The translations under genes and the position numbers were made by a program. From Spirochaetota bacterium (lineage in GTDB: Bacteria > Spirochaetota > UBA4802 > UBA5550): a stretch of DNA of 64,000 bases. Location: NCBI GenBank assembly GCA_003246895.1, contig QKCL01000036.1:124001-188000 (forward strand), in the 5' to 3' direction. The notes beneath the pieces are model-generated. The model made no database searches and was not told the origin of the DNA. It saw only the letters and a list, made by a program, of their open reading frames with translations. Positions 17,052 through 25,117 of this stretch are shown here, piece by piece (position 1 is the stretch's first letter; each line of letters starts with the position of its first letter).

Positions 17052-17312
17052 CTCGTATCGCTAATTTTATATCGAAGTAAAGTAAAAAACTTGATATTTT
17101 AATATATCTATTTATTCTATAATAAATTTAGACCTGATTATTCGTTTGGACTTAAACGCCTGCTTCGAAGGAAAAACTGTTTAATTATTTGTCCGCTAAA
17201 TGGGGAATGAATCAATCATTCCCGATAAAATATTTATGTAGTAAACAGAAAATAGTAATTCAAATTCATCGAACTAACTTGAAATTTGCCATATTGATCT
17301 GGAGGAAAGCAT

Positions 17313-17747
17313 ATGCATGATAATGTATATTTGCAGGATGAAATACAGCGAGGAATAATTTTGAGCATTGATGGAGACCTTGCTAAAGTCAGGGTGGCTG
17401 CTAATGCAGAATGTGATAACTGTGGACAGTGTAATGTTGTACATATGGAGATTATTGCGTATAATGCAGTAAACGCAAAGATAGGGGAAAAAATCAGATT
17501 TACCATGGTTCATGACAGCATGAATAAGATTGCTTTTATGATATTTATCCTTCCTCTGATTTTCATTTTTTTAGGTATATATGCAGGTTCATCTTTTGCT
17601 TCAGCTTTTAATTTCAGCAGTACAGCGGTTTCAATAGTCGGAGGTCTGCTGTTCCTTATGATTGCAATATTTATAATATATTCTTATGATAAAAAATACA
17701 GGCTTAATAAATCAAATTTTCCTCAAGTAATCGAAGTAATTAAGTAA
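17313..17747 (+). CDS. rseC: RseC/MucC-family membrane protein
   Basis: 144 aa. N-terminal soluble part with CDNCGQCNV (CX2CX2C), followed by two transmembrane helices (IAFMIFILPLIFIFLGIY and AVSIVGGLLFLMIAIFIIY). This is the SoxR-reducing-complex RseC family, which accompanies rnf genes in many bacteria. The cysteines could carry an Fe-S or redox site. Eleven bases before rnfC with a good RBS (GGAGG), so part of the Rnf operon. Confidence 0.85.
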   Translation: MHDNVYLQDEIQRGIILSIDGDLAKVRVAANAECDNCGQCNVVHMEIIAYNAVNAKIGEKIRFTMVHDSMNKIAFMIFILPLIFIFLGIYAGSSFASAFNFSSTAVSIVGGLLFLMIAIFIIYSYDKKYRLNKSNFPQVIEVIK

Positions 17748-17758
17748 ATGAGGTAACT

Positions 17759-19093
17759 ATGCTCAAAATAAAAAAAGGCGGAGTACATCCGCAGGATGAA
17801 AAAAAGAGTACAGCGGGGAAGAAAATTGAGTTTCTTCCAGTTCCTTCCAGACTCTTTATCCCATTGAGGCAGCATATTGGAGAACCTGCTGTTCCTGTTG
17901 TCAAGGTCGGAGATATTGTTAAAAAGGGGCAGATGATTGCTGAATCACCTGACGGGAGAGGCACACCTGTTCACAGTTCAACGTCCGGAAAGGTTGCAGA
18001 GACAGGCAACTGCATGCATCCCATATACGGGTTGTCTCCATGCATTGTTATAGAATCAGACGGACTGGACGAATGGCAGGAGAATCTCCTGACGGAAAGG
18101 AGTTACGAGAATATCAATGTTCCGGAACTGATCGATATTATCTTCAAAAACGGAATCGTTGGTATGGGGGGAGCGGCTTTTCCTACACATATTAAGCTTT
18201 CTCCTCCAAAGGATAAAAAAATTGACATGCTTATTGTCAATGGAGCTGAGTGTGAGCCATACCTTACATCTGACTACAGAATGATGATTGAATTCCCTGA
18301 TGAGATAATAAAGGGGATACTGATTGTCATGAAAATCCTTAATATTAATAAATGCTTTATCGGAATTGAAGACAACAAGCCAGAGGCTATCAGGCTGATG
18401 ACTGAAAAATGCAAAGGTACACCTATACAGGTTGCTGAACTTGAAACAAGGTACCCGCAGGGTGCGGAGAAGATGATGATCAAGGTCATCACCGGGAGAG
18501 AGGTCCCATCAGGGAAACTCCCCATGGATGTGGGCTGCGTTGTACAGAACGTAAGTACACTTAAAGCTGTAACAGACGCGGTAGAAAAAAACATCCCTCT
18601 CATTGAAAGAGTTGTTACAGTGGCCGGTAAAACCGTTCAGAGCCCTAAAAACCTCATGGTGAGAATCGGGTCGACTTTTAAGGATATGTTTGAATACTGC
18701 GGCGGTTTTTCAGGTAAAAACGGGAAAATTATCATGGGCGGTCCCATGATGGGGATGGCTCAGGTTAACGTTGATTCAGCTGTTATTAAAGCAGCGTCCG
18801 GGATAGTGGCTATAGCTGAAGATGATGTTGACTACCAGACTGAACGGGCCTGCATAAGGTGCGGGCGCTGCGTTGAGGCCTGCACAATGGGGCTCAGGCC
18901 AAACATCTTGAGCATATTAAGTGAGAAGGGACAACATCAGACAGCCCAGACGGACTATGATCTCATGGATTGTGTTGAGTGTGGATGCTGTTATTATGTA
19001 TGTCCTGCAAGAAGAACTATCGTTCATTATATCAGGCAGTCCAAGGCAAAGAATTCAATGCTGAGAGCTGCATCAAAAACAGGGAGTAAGTGA
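17759..19093 (+). CDS. rnfC: Electron transport complex subunit RnfC
   Basis: 444 aa. GMGGAAFPTHIKL is the NADH/FMN-binding region, preceded by a biotinyl-like sandwich (VKVGDIVKKGQMIAES). Near the C-terminus CIRCGRCVEAC and CVECGCCYYVCP bind two [4Fe-4S] clusters. It is the peripheral NAD-oxidoreducing subunit. The long Lys/Ala tail of gammaproteobacterial RnfC is absent. Overlaps rnfD by four bases. Confidence 0.95.
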   Translation: MLKIKKGGVHPQDEKKSTAGKKIEFLPVPSRLFIPLRQHIGEPAVPVVKVGDIVKKGQMIAESPDGRGTPVHSSTSGKVAETGNCMHPIYGLSPCIVIESDGLDEWQENLLTERSYENINVPELIDIIFKNGIVGMGGAAFPTHIKLSPPKDKKIDMLIVNGAECEPYLTSDYRMMIEFPDEIIKGILIVMKILNINKCFIGIEDNKPEAIRLMTEKCKGTPIQVAELETRYPQGAEKMMIKVITGREVPSGKLPMDVGCVVQNVSTLKAVTDAVEKNIPLIERVVTVAGKTVQSPKNLMVRIGSTFKDMFEYCGGFSGKNGKIIMGGPMMGMAQVNVDSAVIKAASGIVAIAEDDVDYQTERACIRCGRCVEACTMGLRPNILSILSEKGQHQTAQTDYDLMDCVECGCCYYVCPARRTIVHYIRQSKAKNSMLRAASKTGSK

Positions 19094-20169
19094 TGGATCC
19101 AAAAGATAATTCAGTCAATAAGCAGACACCGGAAAGATTAATAGTTACATCATCTCCGCACGTTCATGACACGGAAAGTGTCACAAAGATCATGTGGATT
19201 GTAAATCTTGCACTACTTCCCGCTGTGATTTTTTCAGTAATAAATTTCGGTCTGCCGGCGCTTATCACTATGCTTATCTGTATTATCGGCTCTGTCGCTT
19301 GCGAAGCCGCGGTACAGTACTGGCGGAAGAAAGAGATCACCGTGAGGGATGGCAGCGCAGTTCTCACAGGTCTCCTCCTGGCCATGTGTCTTCCAGCTGG
19401 TATTCCATGGTATATACCGCTTATTGGTTCTTTTGCCGCGATTGGCATAGCTAAGCATACTATGGGCGGTCTGGGGCACAACGTGTTTAACCCGGCTCAT
19501 ATAGGACGTGCATTTGTCATGGCGAGCTATCCTGTTGCAATGACAACATGGGCTGTTACACGCATCGGTATGAAGGGTGATTTTGCCGGTGCAATGAGTA
19601 AAATTTCCAGCCTCGATGCTGTAACCGGGGCAACCCCGCTGGGCATTCTGAAACAGCAAGGTTACCGGGCACTCGTTGATTCTTTCGGAGGACAGGCTGC
19701 TATGTATAAATCCCTCCTTATCGGGAACAGGGGCGGGAGTCTCGGCGAAACTTCGGCTATACTCCTTTTGCTGGGAGGGTTTGTTCTCATAGCCAAGAAA
19801 TACATCAAGTGGCAGGTGCCTGTTGTCATGATTGGCACAGTGGGCCTTCTCACATGGATACTTGGAGGAAAGGTAGACGGCAAGGTTGTTCTCTTTACCG
19901 GAGATCCGATTTTACATATGATATCAGGGGGTCTTATTATCGGAGCTTTCTTTATGGCTACCGACATGGTAACAACTCCCATGACGACAAAAGGGCAGAT
20001 ACTATTTGCCGCAGGATGCGGTGTAATTACAGTGCTGATAAGGCTTTACGGGGGATATCCTGAAGGTGTTTGTTACTCAATACTGCTGATGAACGCGTTT
20101 ACGCCACTTATCGACAGATATATTTTCCCGAAAAAATTTGGTTCGATACCTGAACCGGCAAGGAGATAG
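19090..20169 (+). CDS. rnfD: Electron transport complex subunit RnfD
   Basis: 359 aa integral membrane protein with about ten helices. LDAVTGATPLG (about 175-185) is the covalent flavin attachment motif, with FMN joined to a Thr through phosphoester. KHTMGGLGHNVFNPAHIGRAF is the family signature for the loop before it. Start overlaps the rnfC stop. Works with RnfG in transmembrane electron and ion transfer. Confidence 0.95.
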   Translation: MMDPKDNSVNKQTPERLIVTSSPHVHDTESVTKIMWIVNLALLPAVIFSVINFGLPALITMLICIIGSVACEAAVQYWRKKEITVRDGSAVLTGLLLAMCLPAGIPWYIPLIGSFAAIGIAKHTMGGLGHNVFNPAHIGRAFVMASYPVAMTTWAVTRIGMKGDFAGAMSKISSLDAVTGATPLGILKQQGYRALVDSFGGQAAMYKSLLIGNRGGSLGETSAILLLLGGFVLIAKKYIKWQVPVVMIGTVGLLTWILGGKVDGKVVLFTGDPILHMISGGLIIGAFFMATDMVTTPMTTKGQILFAAGCGVITVLIRLYGGYPEGVCYSILLMNAFTPLIDRYIFPKKFGSIPEPARR

Positions 20170-20171
20170 AG

Positions 20172-20732
20172 ATGGCTAATCCAGAACACGTAAATGATAG
20201 CATGTTCAAAATTACTCTGAATCTGACTATGGCGGCATTTTTATCCGGTTTGATTATTGCTGTTGTTTATTATTTCACCGCTCCGATAGCAGAGATTCAG
20301 AGAGTAAAAATGAAGGAACAGTCTATGAAAGAGCTGATTCCCGATGCGACTTCATTTGCACCGATCAAGGGTAAAGAGGAGTGGTATAGGGCTGAAAAAG
20401 ACGGCAAGCTTCTGGCGTATATCTTACTTGCCAGCGAGAAGGGGTTTGACGGTCACGTGAAGTTGTTGGTTGGTGTTAATCTGGATCAGGAGGTGATCGG
20501 CTATAAGGTTCTTTCTCACAAGGAGACTCCCGGTTTAGGAGATCAGGCGTTCAAACCAAAATTTGCCGATCAGTTTAAAGGCAAGAGGTATCAGCAGCTT
20601 GAACTTGTTAAAATCCAGGAGGAGGGCAAGATTACAGCTATTACCGGTGCTACTATTACATCACGCGCGGTGACAAATGGAGTCAGGCGTTCCCTTGTTG
20701 AGCTTGAAAAATATTTAAATGAAAATAAATAA
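20172..20732 (+). CDS. rnfG: Electron transport complex subunit RnfG
   Basis: 186 aa: one N-terminal transmembrane helix and a periplasmic flavin domain. The covalent FMN motif TGATIT sits at 158-163, with Thr163 the likely attachment site; HKETPGLGDQ is conserved upstream. FMN is joined by ApbE, whose gene is not in this window. Two bases after rnfD. Confidence 0.95.
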   Translation: MANPEHVNDSMFKITLNLTMAAFLSGLIIAVVYYFTAPIAEIQRVKMKEQSMKELIPDATSFAPIKGKEEWYRAEKDGKLLAYILLASEKGFDGHVKLLVGVNLDQEVIGYKVLSHKETPGLGDQAFKPKFADQFKGKRYQQLELVKIQEEGKITAITGATITSRAVTNGVRRSLVELEKYLNENK

Positions 20733-20741
20733 GAGGTGCAG

Positions 20742-21362
20742 ATGAATCTGTGGAAGGAATTTACCAAAGGTTTAATTGCTGAAAATCCGATTTTCAGATT
20801 GGCATTGAGCCTCTGCCCAGCGCTTGCAGTAACATCAAATGTTTATAACGCGCTCGGGATGGGGCTTACTGTAATGTTTGTTATAACATGTAATAATATT
20901 TCTGTTTCCATATTCAGAAAGGTTATCCACCCGAAGGTGAGGGTGCCTGTTTATATCATATCAATTGCGACAATTGTAACTGTTGCGATGCTCGTTCTTG
21001 AGGCTTTTCTCCCGATACTTTTCAAAGAGCTGGGGATATATCTTTCACTTGTTGTTGTATTCGCCATAATTCTTGCACGGGCAGAGGTCTTTGCCGCTAA
21101 GAATAAAGTTATTCCAGCCATGGTGGATGGTCTCGGTATGGGGGCAGGTTTTACTATAGGTATGGTATCTATCGGAGGGATCAGAGAGATAATCGGAAAT
21201 GGTTCTTTTTTCGGGTACCAGTTATTAGGAAGCTGGTATCACCCTCCACTTATCGTAATTCTTGCTCCGGGGGGGTTTATTGTAATTGGATTTATTATAG
21301 GTGCGCTCAATCTCTATGAAAAGCGCAAGATGGAGAGAACAACGGCTGGAGGTAAAATATGA
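20742..21362 (+). CDS. rnfE: Electron transport complex subunit RnfE
   Basis: 206 aa, six transmembrane helices. NPIFRLALSLCPALAVTSN contains the conserved Cys of the RnfA/RnfE [2Fe-2S] site, and FAAKNKVIPAMVDGLGMGAGF is the family core. Start is ATG 20742, not the GTG at 20736, because GAGGTG forms the ribosome site. Overlaps rnfA by four bases. Confidence 0.95.
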   Translation: MNLWKEFTKGLIAENPIFRLALSLCPALAVTSNVYNALGMGLTVMFVITCNNISVSIFRKVIHPKVRVPVYIISIATIVTVAMLVLEAFLPILFKELGIYLSLVVVFAIILARAEVFAAKNKVIPAMVDGLGMGAGFTIGMVSIGGIREIIGNGSFFGYQLLGSWYHPPLIVILAPGGFIVIGFIIGALNLYEKRKMERTTAGGKI

Positions 21363-21940
21363 CTGAGTATTTTCTGCTGTTTTTAAGTGCTGCGATAGTT
21401 AATAACTTTGTTTTATCACGCTATCTGGGACTCTGTATTTTTTTCGGGGTATCAAAGAATTTTCATGCTTCAACAAGTATGGGGCTTGCGATTATTTCAA
21501 TTATCACCATGAGCTCAATGCTCACATGGGTAATTGAACATTTTATTCTTATACCTCTTGGTTTATATTTTTTAAGAATGATCGTTTTTGTTGTCGTTAT
21601 CGCCGTATTTGTTCAGCTGCTTGAGATGGTTATAAAAAAATTCATGCCTACTCTTTACAATATATGGGGTATATATCTTCTCCTTGTTGCAACAAACTGC
21701 GTTATTCTCGGTGTGCCTATTATTAACTCCGAGGAGCATTTCAACTTTATTAAAAGTACTGTTAACGCTCTTGGTTCAGGTACAGGTTTTGCAATTGCGC
21801 TGATTCTTTTCGCAAGTTTAAGGGAGAAACTTCAGTTTTCTGATGTACCGAAGAGTCTTGAAGGTCTTGGTATAGCTTTTATACTGGCGGGGATGCTGGC
21901 TCTTGCTTTTCAGGGATTCAGCGGTATGATCCCGCTATAA
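21359..21940 (+). CDS. rnfA: Electron transport complex subunit RnfA
   Basis: 193 aa, six helices with topology inverted relative to RnfE. VNNFVLSRYLGLCIFFGVSK contains the paired cysteine, and LLVATNCVILGVPI the second conserved Cys. With RnfE it forms the symmetric membrane iron-sulfur core. Start overlaps the rnfE stop (ATGA). Confidence 0.95.
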   Translation: MTEYFLLFLSAAIVNNFVLSRYLGLCIFFGVSKNFHASTSMGLAIISIITMSSMLTWVIEHFILIPLGLYFLRMIVFVVVIAVFVQLLEMVIKKFMPTLYNIWGIYLLLVATNCVILGVPIINSEEHFNFIKSTVNALGSGTGFAIALILFASLREKLQFSDVPKSLEGLGIAFILAGMLALAFQGFSGMIPL

Positions 21941-21958
21941 TGTTATAAAGGAGCAATT

Positions 21959-22813
21959 ATGATTACAGCAATTTATGCAGTATTGGCGATGGTGGGCCTT
22001 GGACTCTTTTTCGGCTTTTTCATATCATTCGCAAATAAAAAATGGGCAGTTGAAATTGACCCAAGAATACATGAGGTTGAGGACGCGCTGCCGAAAGGTC
22101 AGTGTGGTGCCTGCGGTTATCCCGGGTGTATGGCTTATGCTGAAGCAGTAGTAACCAACGCTGATGTACCACCCAATCTATGCGCACCTGGTAAAGACGC
22201 TGTTGCCCAGAAGGTTGCTGAAATTACCGGTAAAAAGGCCGAAGCGATGGAGCCTAAAATAGCCTTTGTAAGGTGTGCCGGTACTTACGAAAAAGCGGTG
22301 AGAACTTCTCTTTATAAAGGTATCTCTGACTGTGTATCTGCCGGTATGCTTCATGGCGGAGATAAGGGGTGCACATACGGTTGTCTGGGTTATGGTACAT
22401 GTGCAAAGGTATGTATGTTTGATGCTCTTAAAATGAGCCCGGAAGGTATACCTGTAGTGAATCCTGATAAATGTACTGGATGTGGCAAATGTGCCACTGT
22501 ATGCCCAAGATCAATAATAACACTGGTTTCACCTGAAATTAAGGTCAAGATAAACTGTAATTCTAAAGATAAAGGGGCATTTGTCAGGAAAAACTGTAAA
22601 ATGGGCTGTATCGGCTGCGGCATCTGTGCTAAAGAGTGCCCGCATGGTGCGGTTATGGTTGAGAATTTTCTTGCCGTAGTAGACAGCTCAATTTGTAAGG
22701 AGAAATGTTCTGACCCTGTATGCCTTGCAAAATGTCCTACAATGGCTATCCGTCCTGCAATATGGGGAGTTGTTCCAGGCAATGAAGTTGCTGAGAAACT
22801 TGGTTTATCCTAA
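21959..22813 (+). CDS. rnfB: Electron transport complex subunit RnfB
   Basis: 284 aa. N-terminal membrane anchor, then GQCGACGYPGCMAYAEAV (the Fe-S module with four Cys), and later CTGCGKCATVCP and CIGCGICAKECP, plus extra cysteines near the end. It takes electrons from reduced ferredoxin. Last gene of rseC-rnfCDGEAB, an order used by clostridia and other anaerobes. RBS AAAGGAG. A large stem-loop follows 48 bases after the stop. Confidence 0.95.
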   Translation: MITAIYAVLAMVGLGLFFGFFISFANKKWAVEIDPRIHEVEDALPKGQCGACGYPGCMAYAEAVVTNADVPPNLCAPGKDAVAQKVAEITGKKAEAMEPKIAFVRCAGTYEKAVRTSLYKGISDCVSAGMLHGGDKGCTYGCLGYGTCAKVCMFDALKMSPEGIPVVNPDKCTGCGKCATVCPRSIITLVSPEIKVKINCNSKDKGAFVRKNCKMGCIGCGICAKECPHGAVMVENFLAVVDSSICKEKCSDPVCLAKCPTMAIRPAIWGVVPGNEVAEKLGLS

Positions 22814-22861
22814 AACTGTAGACGATAAAGGCCACTCCGATTAAATTGAAATGGTATTATA

Positions 22862-22899
22862 ACGTTCGATAAAAAATCAGAAAATTTTTTATCGAACGT
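22862..22899. repeat. Perfect 16-bp inverted repeat after the Rnf operon
   Basis: Arms ACGTTCGATAAAAAAT and ATTTTTTATCGAACGT around CAGAAA. It has a very stable stem, but the A/T tracts are inside the arms and no T-run follows, so it is not a textbook terminator. It could end or protect the rnf transcript, or be a protein site. The remainder of 22814-23182 (369 bases) holds no gene that I can see. Confidence 0.65.
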
Positions 22900-23182
22900 C
22901 TGGGTAATAATGTACGTGAGTTGAAGGTTATACTTGTTCCGCAGAGAAATCTTAGGGTCATTTCTTTTAATTGTATATTTCCTGAATTATGAGTTGTGTA
23001 TGAGACAATTACCTGAAGGAGAAGCTGCTGACATTGACTTATGGAAATTAAAGATGTAAGCTTTCCTCTCCCTTCTTTACTAATTTAAATCGGGTTATTT
23101 AACCTGCATGAAACAGTAAAAACTGACATTTTTCGATAATTATATTATATTCAGACATATAAATGCATATTGGAGGCCATCT

Positions 23183-23515
23183 ATGAAGTATAGAATTGAT
23201 CCAATTGAAAATTTTATGGAAAATATGGGTTTTATCGGCAGACATGAATTTGAAGGTAATGTTGCCATGATGGGTGAGATGACCAGAAACGAAGGGAATC
23301 TGTTTGAGGCATTCAGATATGCACCGGAAGAACTCGTTGTTATTTTCAGGGACTGGATTAATGATCTTGAGGATGATATTATCAGCTATGCTGAAGGCAG
23401 GACCTGGATATCGGCACCCGATGTGGCATTGCGGTTTAAAATTTCCCGTGAAAGTGCAAATTATATTATCAAGGGAATGATAAGAAAAAAAAGGCTTAAT
23501 CTGACTATTGCATGA
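23183..23515 (+). CDS. Small protein with winged-helix-like C-terminus
   Basis: 110 aa, not recognised. The middle is acidic and helical (DWINDLEDDIISYAEG); the C-terminal third, ISAPDVALRFKISRESANYIIKG, reads like a DNA-binding helix-turn-helix followed by a basic end (RKKRLNLTIA). RBS GGAGG precedes the ATG, and a terminator-like hairpin follows, so it is likely a single-gene transcript. A regulatory role is a guess. Confidence 0.6.
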   Translation: MKYRIDPIENFMENMGFIGRHEFEGNVAMMGEMTRNEGNLFEAFRYAPEELVVIFRDWINDLEDDIISYAEGRTWISAPDVALRFKISRESANYIIKGMIRKKRLNLTIA

Positions 23516-23607
23516 GACTTTATGAATTTAGAGTTAAAACTGGAAAGTAGTCGGAGTGTTTCCCTCAAGTTTTTTAATTAAAGTAATTTTCATTCTGTCT
23601 CTGATCG

Positions 23608-23645
23608 GCAGTATCATTATTTAAAGTAATGATACTGCTTTGTTA
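23608..23645 (+). terminator. Rho-independent terminator candidate
   Basis: GCAGTATCATTA and TAATGATACTGC are perfect 12-base arms around TTTAAAG, followed by TTTGTT. It ends the 23183-23515 transcript. The rest of the gap 23516-23825 shows no gene. Confidence 0.65.
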
Positions 23646-23825
23646 ACAGGTTCAGTCAAGGGCTTGAACAATCTTCTTTTCCCTGCACCAATGATATTCA
23701 GGTACATTCAATTTAGTTTTTGAATAAAACATTAATAAAATTCTTGAAATTGATGAGATAATAGTGTGTTAATAGTGTGCTGAGTTAATCAAAACTGTTG
23801 CTCTATATACTATCGGGGAAGAAAA

Positions 23826-24827
23826 ATGAAAAGAATATTTGCCGCCATGCTGATCCTAGGTCTTGCTGCTCCGTTGTCCGCATTTGAAATACCCGGGGCT
23901 TTAAAAAAAATTAAAAATGTCATACCAAAACCTACCGCTGAACTGAAAAAAGTATCAATAAAATCCATCAGTCTCCGTGATATTGATCTCCTTTTTCACG
24001 TTGAGATATATAATCCATATCCCGTGAGCCTGAAACTGAGGGAGGTGGGGTACACATTTATGGTGGAGGGTAAGCAGTTTTTAAAAACAAAAACTGAAAA
24101 ACCACTGAGCATAAAGGCAAAGAAGAAGGCAATGAATGTTTTTAGTGTTAATCTGAAATATGCAGATATCATGAATATTGTAAAAGATTACAAAAACAGG
24201 GAGGTCCTGAACTGCCAGAGCAGGGTACGTCTTGAACTGTGGCTTCCTGAGAGTGTACACAAGGCCCTTGGAAAGAGTATTGCATTTAATTTTAAGCATG
24301 ACACAACTCTTCCTGCAGTGAAGCCGAAAATTAATGTGGTAAATTTCAAGGTAAACATGCCGTCCTATTCAGATATCCTTAGGCAGCTTAAGGAGAAGAA
24401 AAAGAGTGTAGATGCAAAGAGTGTCGCCAAAATGTTTTCAAACATACTTTCCGGAAAGTCGGCAAAGAATATAATAGATCCGACTTCCATTGATGTGCCT
24501 ATTGATGTTAACTTCGATATTCATTTAAAGAATGAGGCCAGGGCAAAGCTTCTCTTTAATAATCTGAACTACAATTTTTATGTCGGCAGCAACAAACTTG
24601 TGGGCGGACTGACTAAAAAGATAGTGCAGAAAGGAGATGTTTCTGTAATTTCAATAGGCAACAGGTTCAGTTCAAAGAGTCTTTCTAAATCCATCTATGA
24701 ACTCTTCAAAAAAGGCAAAGGTGACTTTAGTGTGCAGGGAGTCACCAAGCTGCAGCTTCCTGTGAAGTATTTCAAAGAGCCCCTGGATCTGAAATTTACC
24801 GAAGGCGGAAATTTCAGTATCCGGTAG
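23826..24827 (+). CDS. Secreted LEA type 2 (WHy-domain) protein
   Basis: 333 aa with signal peptide (KRIFAAMLILGLAAPLSAF). Two LEA14/WHy-type beta domains: the first around 38-165 (VSIKSISLRDIDLLFHVEIYNPY, with the typical NPYPVSLKL), the second around 205-330 after a charged linker. The family is linked to desiccation and stress tolerance in plants; bacterial exported members are poorly characterised. It ends with a terminator. Periplasmic location inferred. Confidence 0.75.
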   Translation: MKRIFAAMLILGLAAPLSAFEIPGALKKIKNVIPKPTAELKKVSIKSISLRDIDLLFHVEIYNPYPVSLKLREVGYTFMVEGKQFLKTKTEKPLSIKAKKKAMNVFSVNLKYADIMNIVKDYKNREVLNCQSRVRLELWLPESVHKALGKSIAFNFKHDTTLPAVKPKINVVNFKVNMPSYSDILRQLKEKKKSVDAKSVAKMFSNILSGKSAKNIIDPTSIDVPIDVNFDIHLKNEARAKLLFNNLNYNFYVGSNKLVGGLTKKIVQKGDVSVISIGNRFSSKSLSKSIYELFKKGKGDFSVQGVTKLQLPVKYFKEPLDLKFTEGGNFSIR

Positions 24828-24835
24828 TCTGCATT

Positions 24836-24899
24836 ATTACAGCCGGTACTGAAAGCCGATTATGCGGTGCAGTACCGGTATTCTTTCTGTAATTTTTTT
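24836..24899 (+). terminator. Rho-independent terminator
   Basis: Nested stem: CCGGTACTG (24843-24851) with CAGTACCGG (24870-24878), enclosed by ATTACAG (24836) with CTGTAAT (24887), followed by a run of seven T. Lies directly after the LEA-type gene. Confidence 0.75.
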
Positions 24900-25117
24900 G
24901 TGCTATGAATTCATTCGATATTTGTTATGACAGTTTCGCTGTGAGTCCTTGGATTATCCATTAATAATTTTGTTTTACCGGTAATGTCATTATTATATAT
25001 AAGTACAGTCACAAGCAGTTTTTAATGAAATTCTGATAGGGGGATTTCTCTGAACAGAAAGATGAATTCAGATTACTTGTGAAAAATATTTAACAGTATC
25101 GATGAGGATAATTTCTC

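Noticed and set aside
17091..17123. TTGATA and TATAAT upstream of the Rnf operon
   Set aside because: Individually good boxes but 21 bases apart, outside the normal 16-18 spacing.
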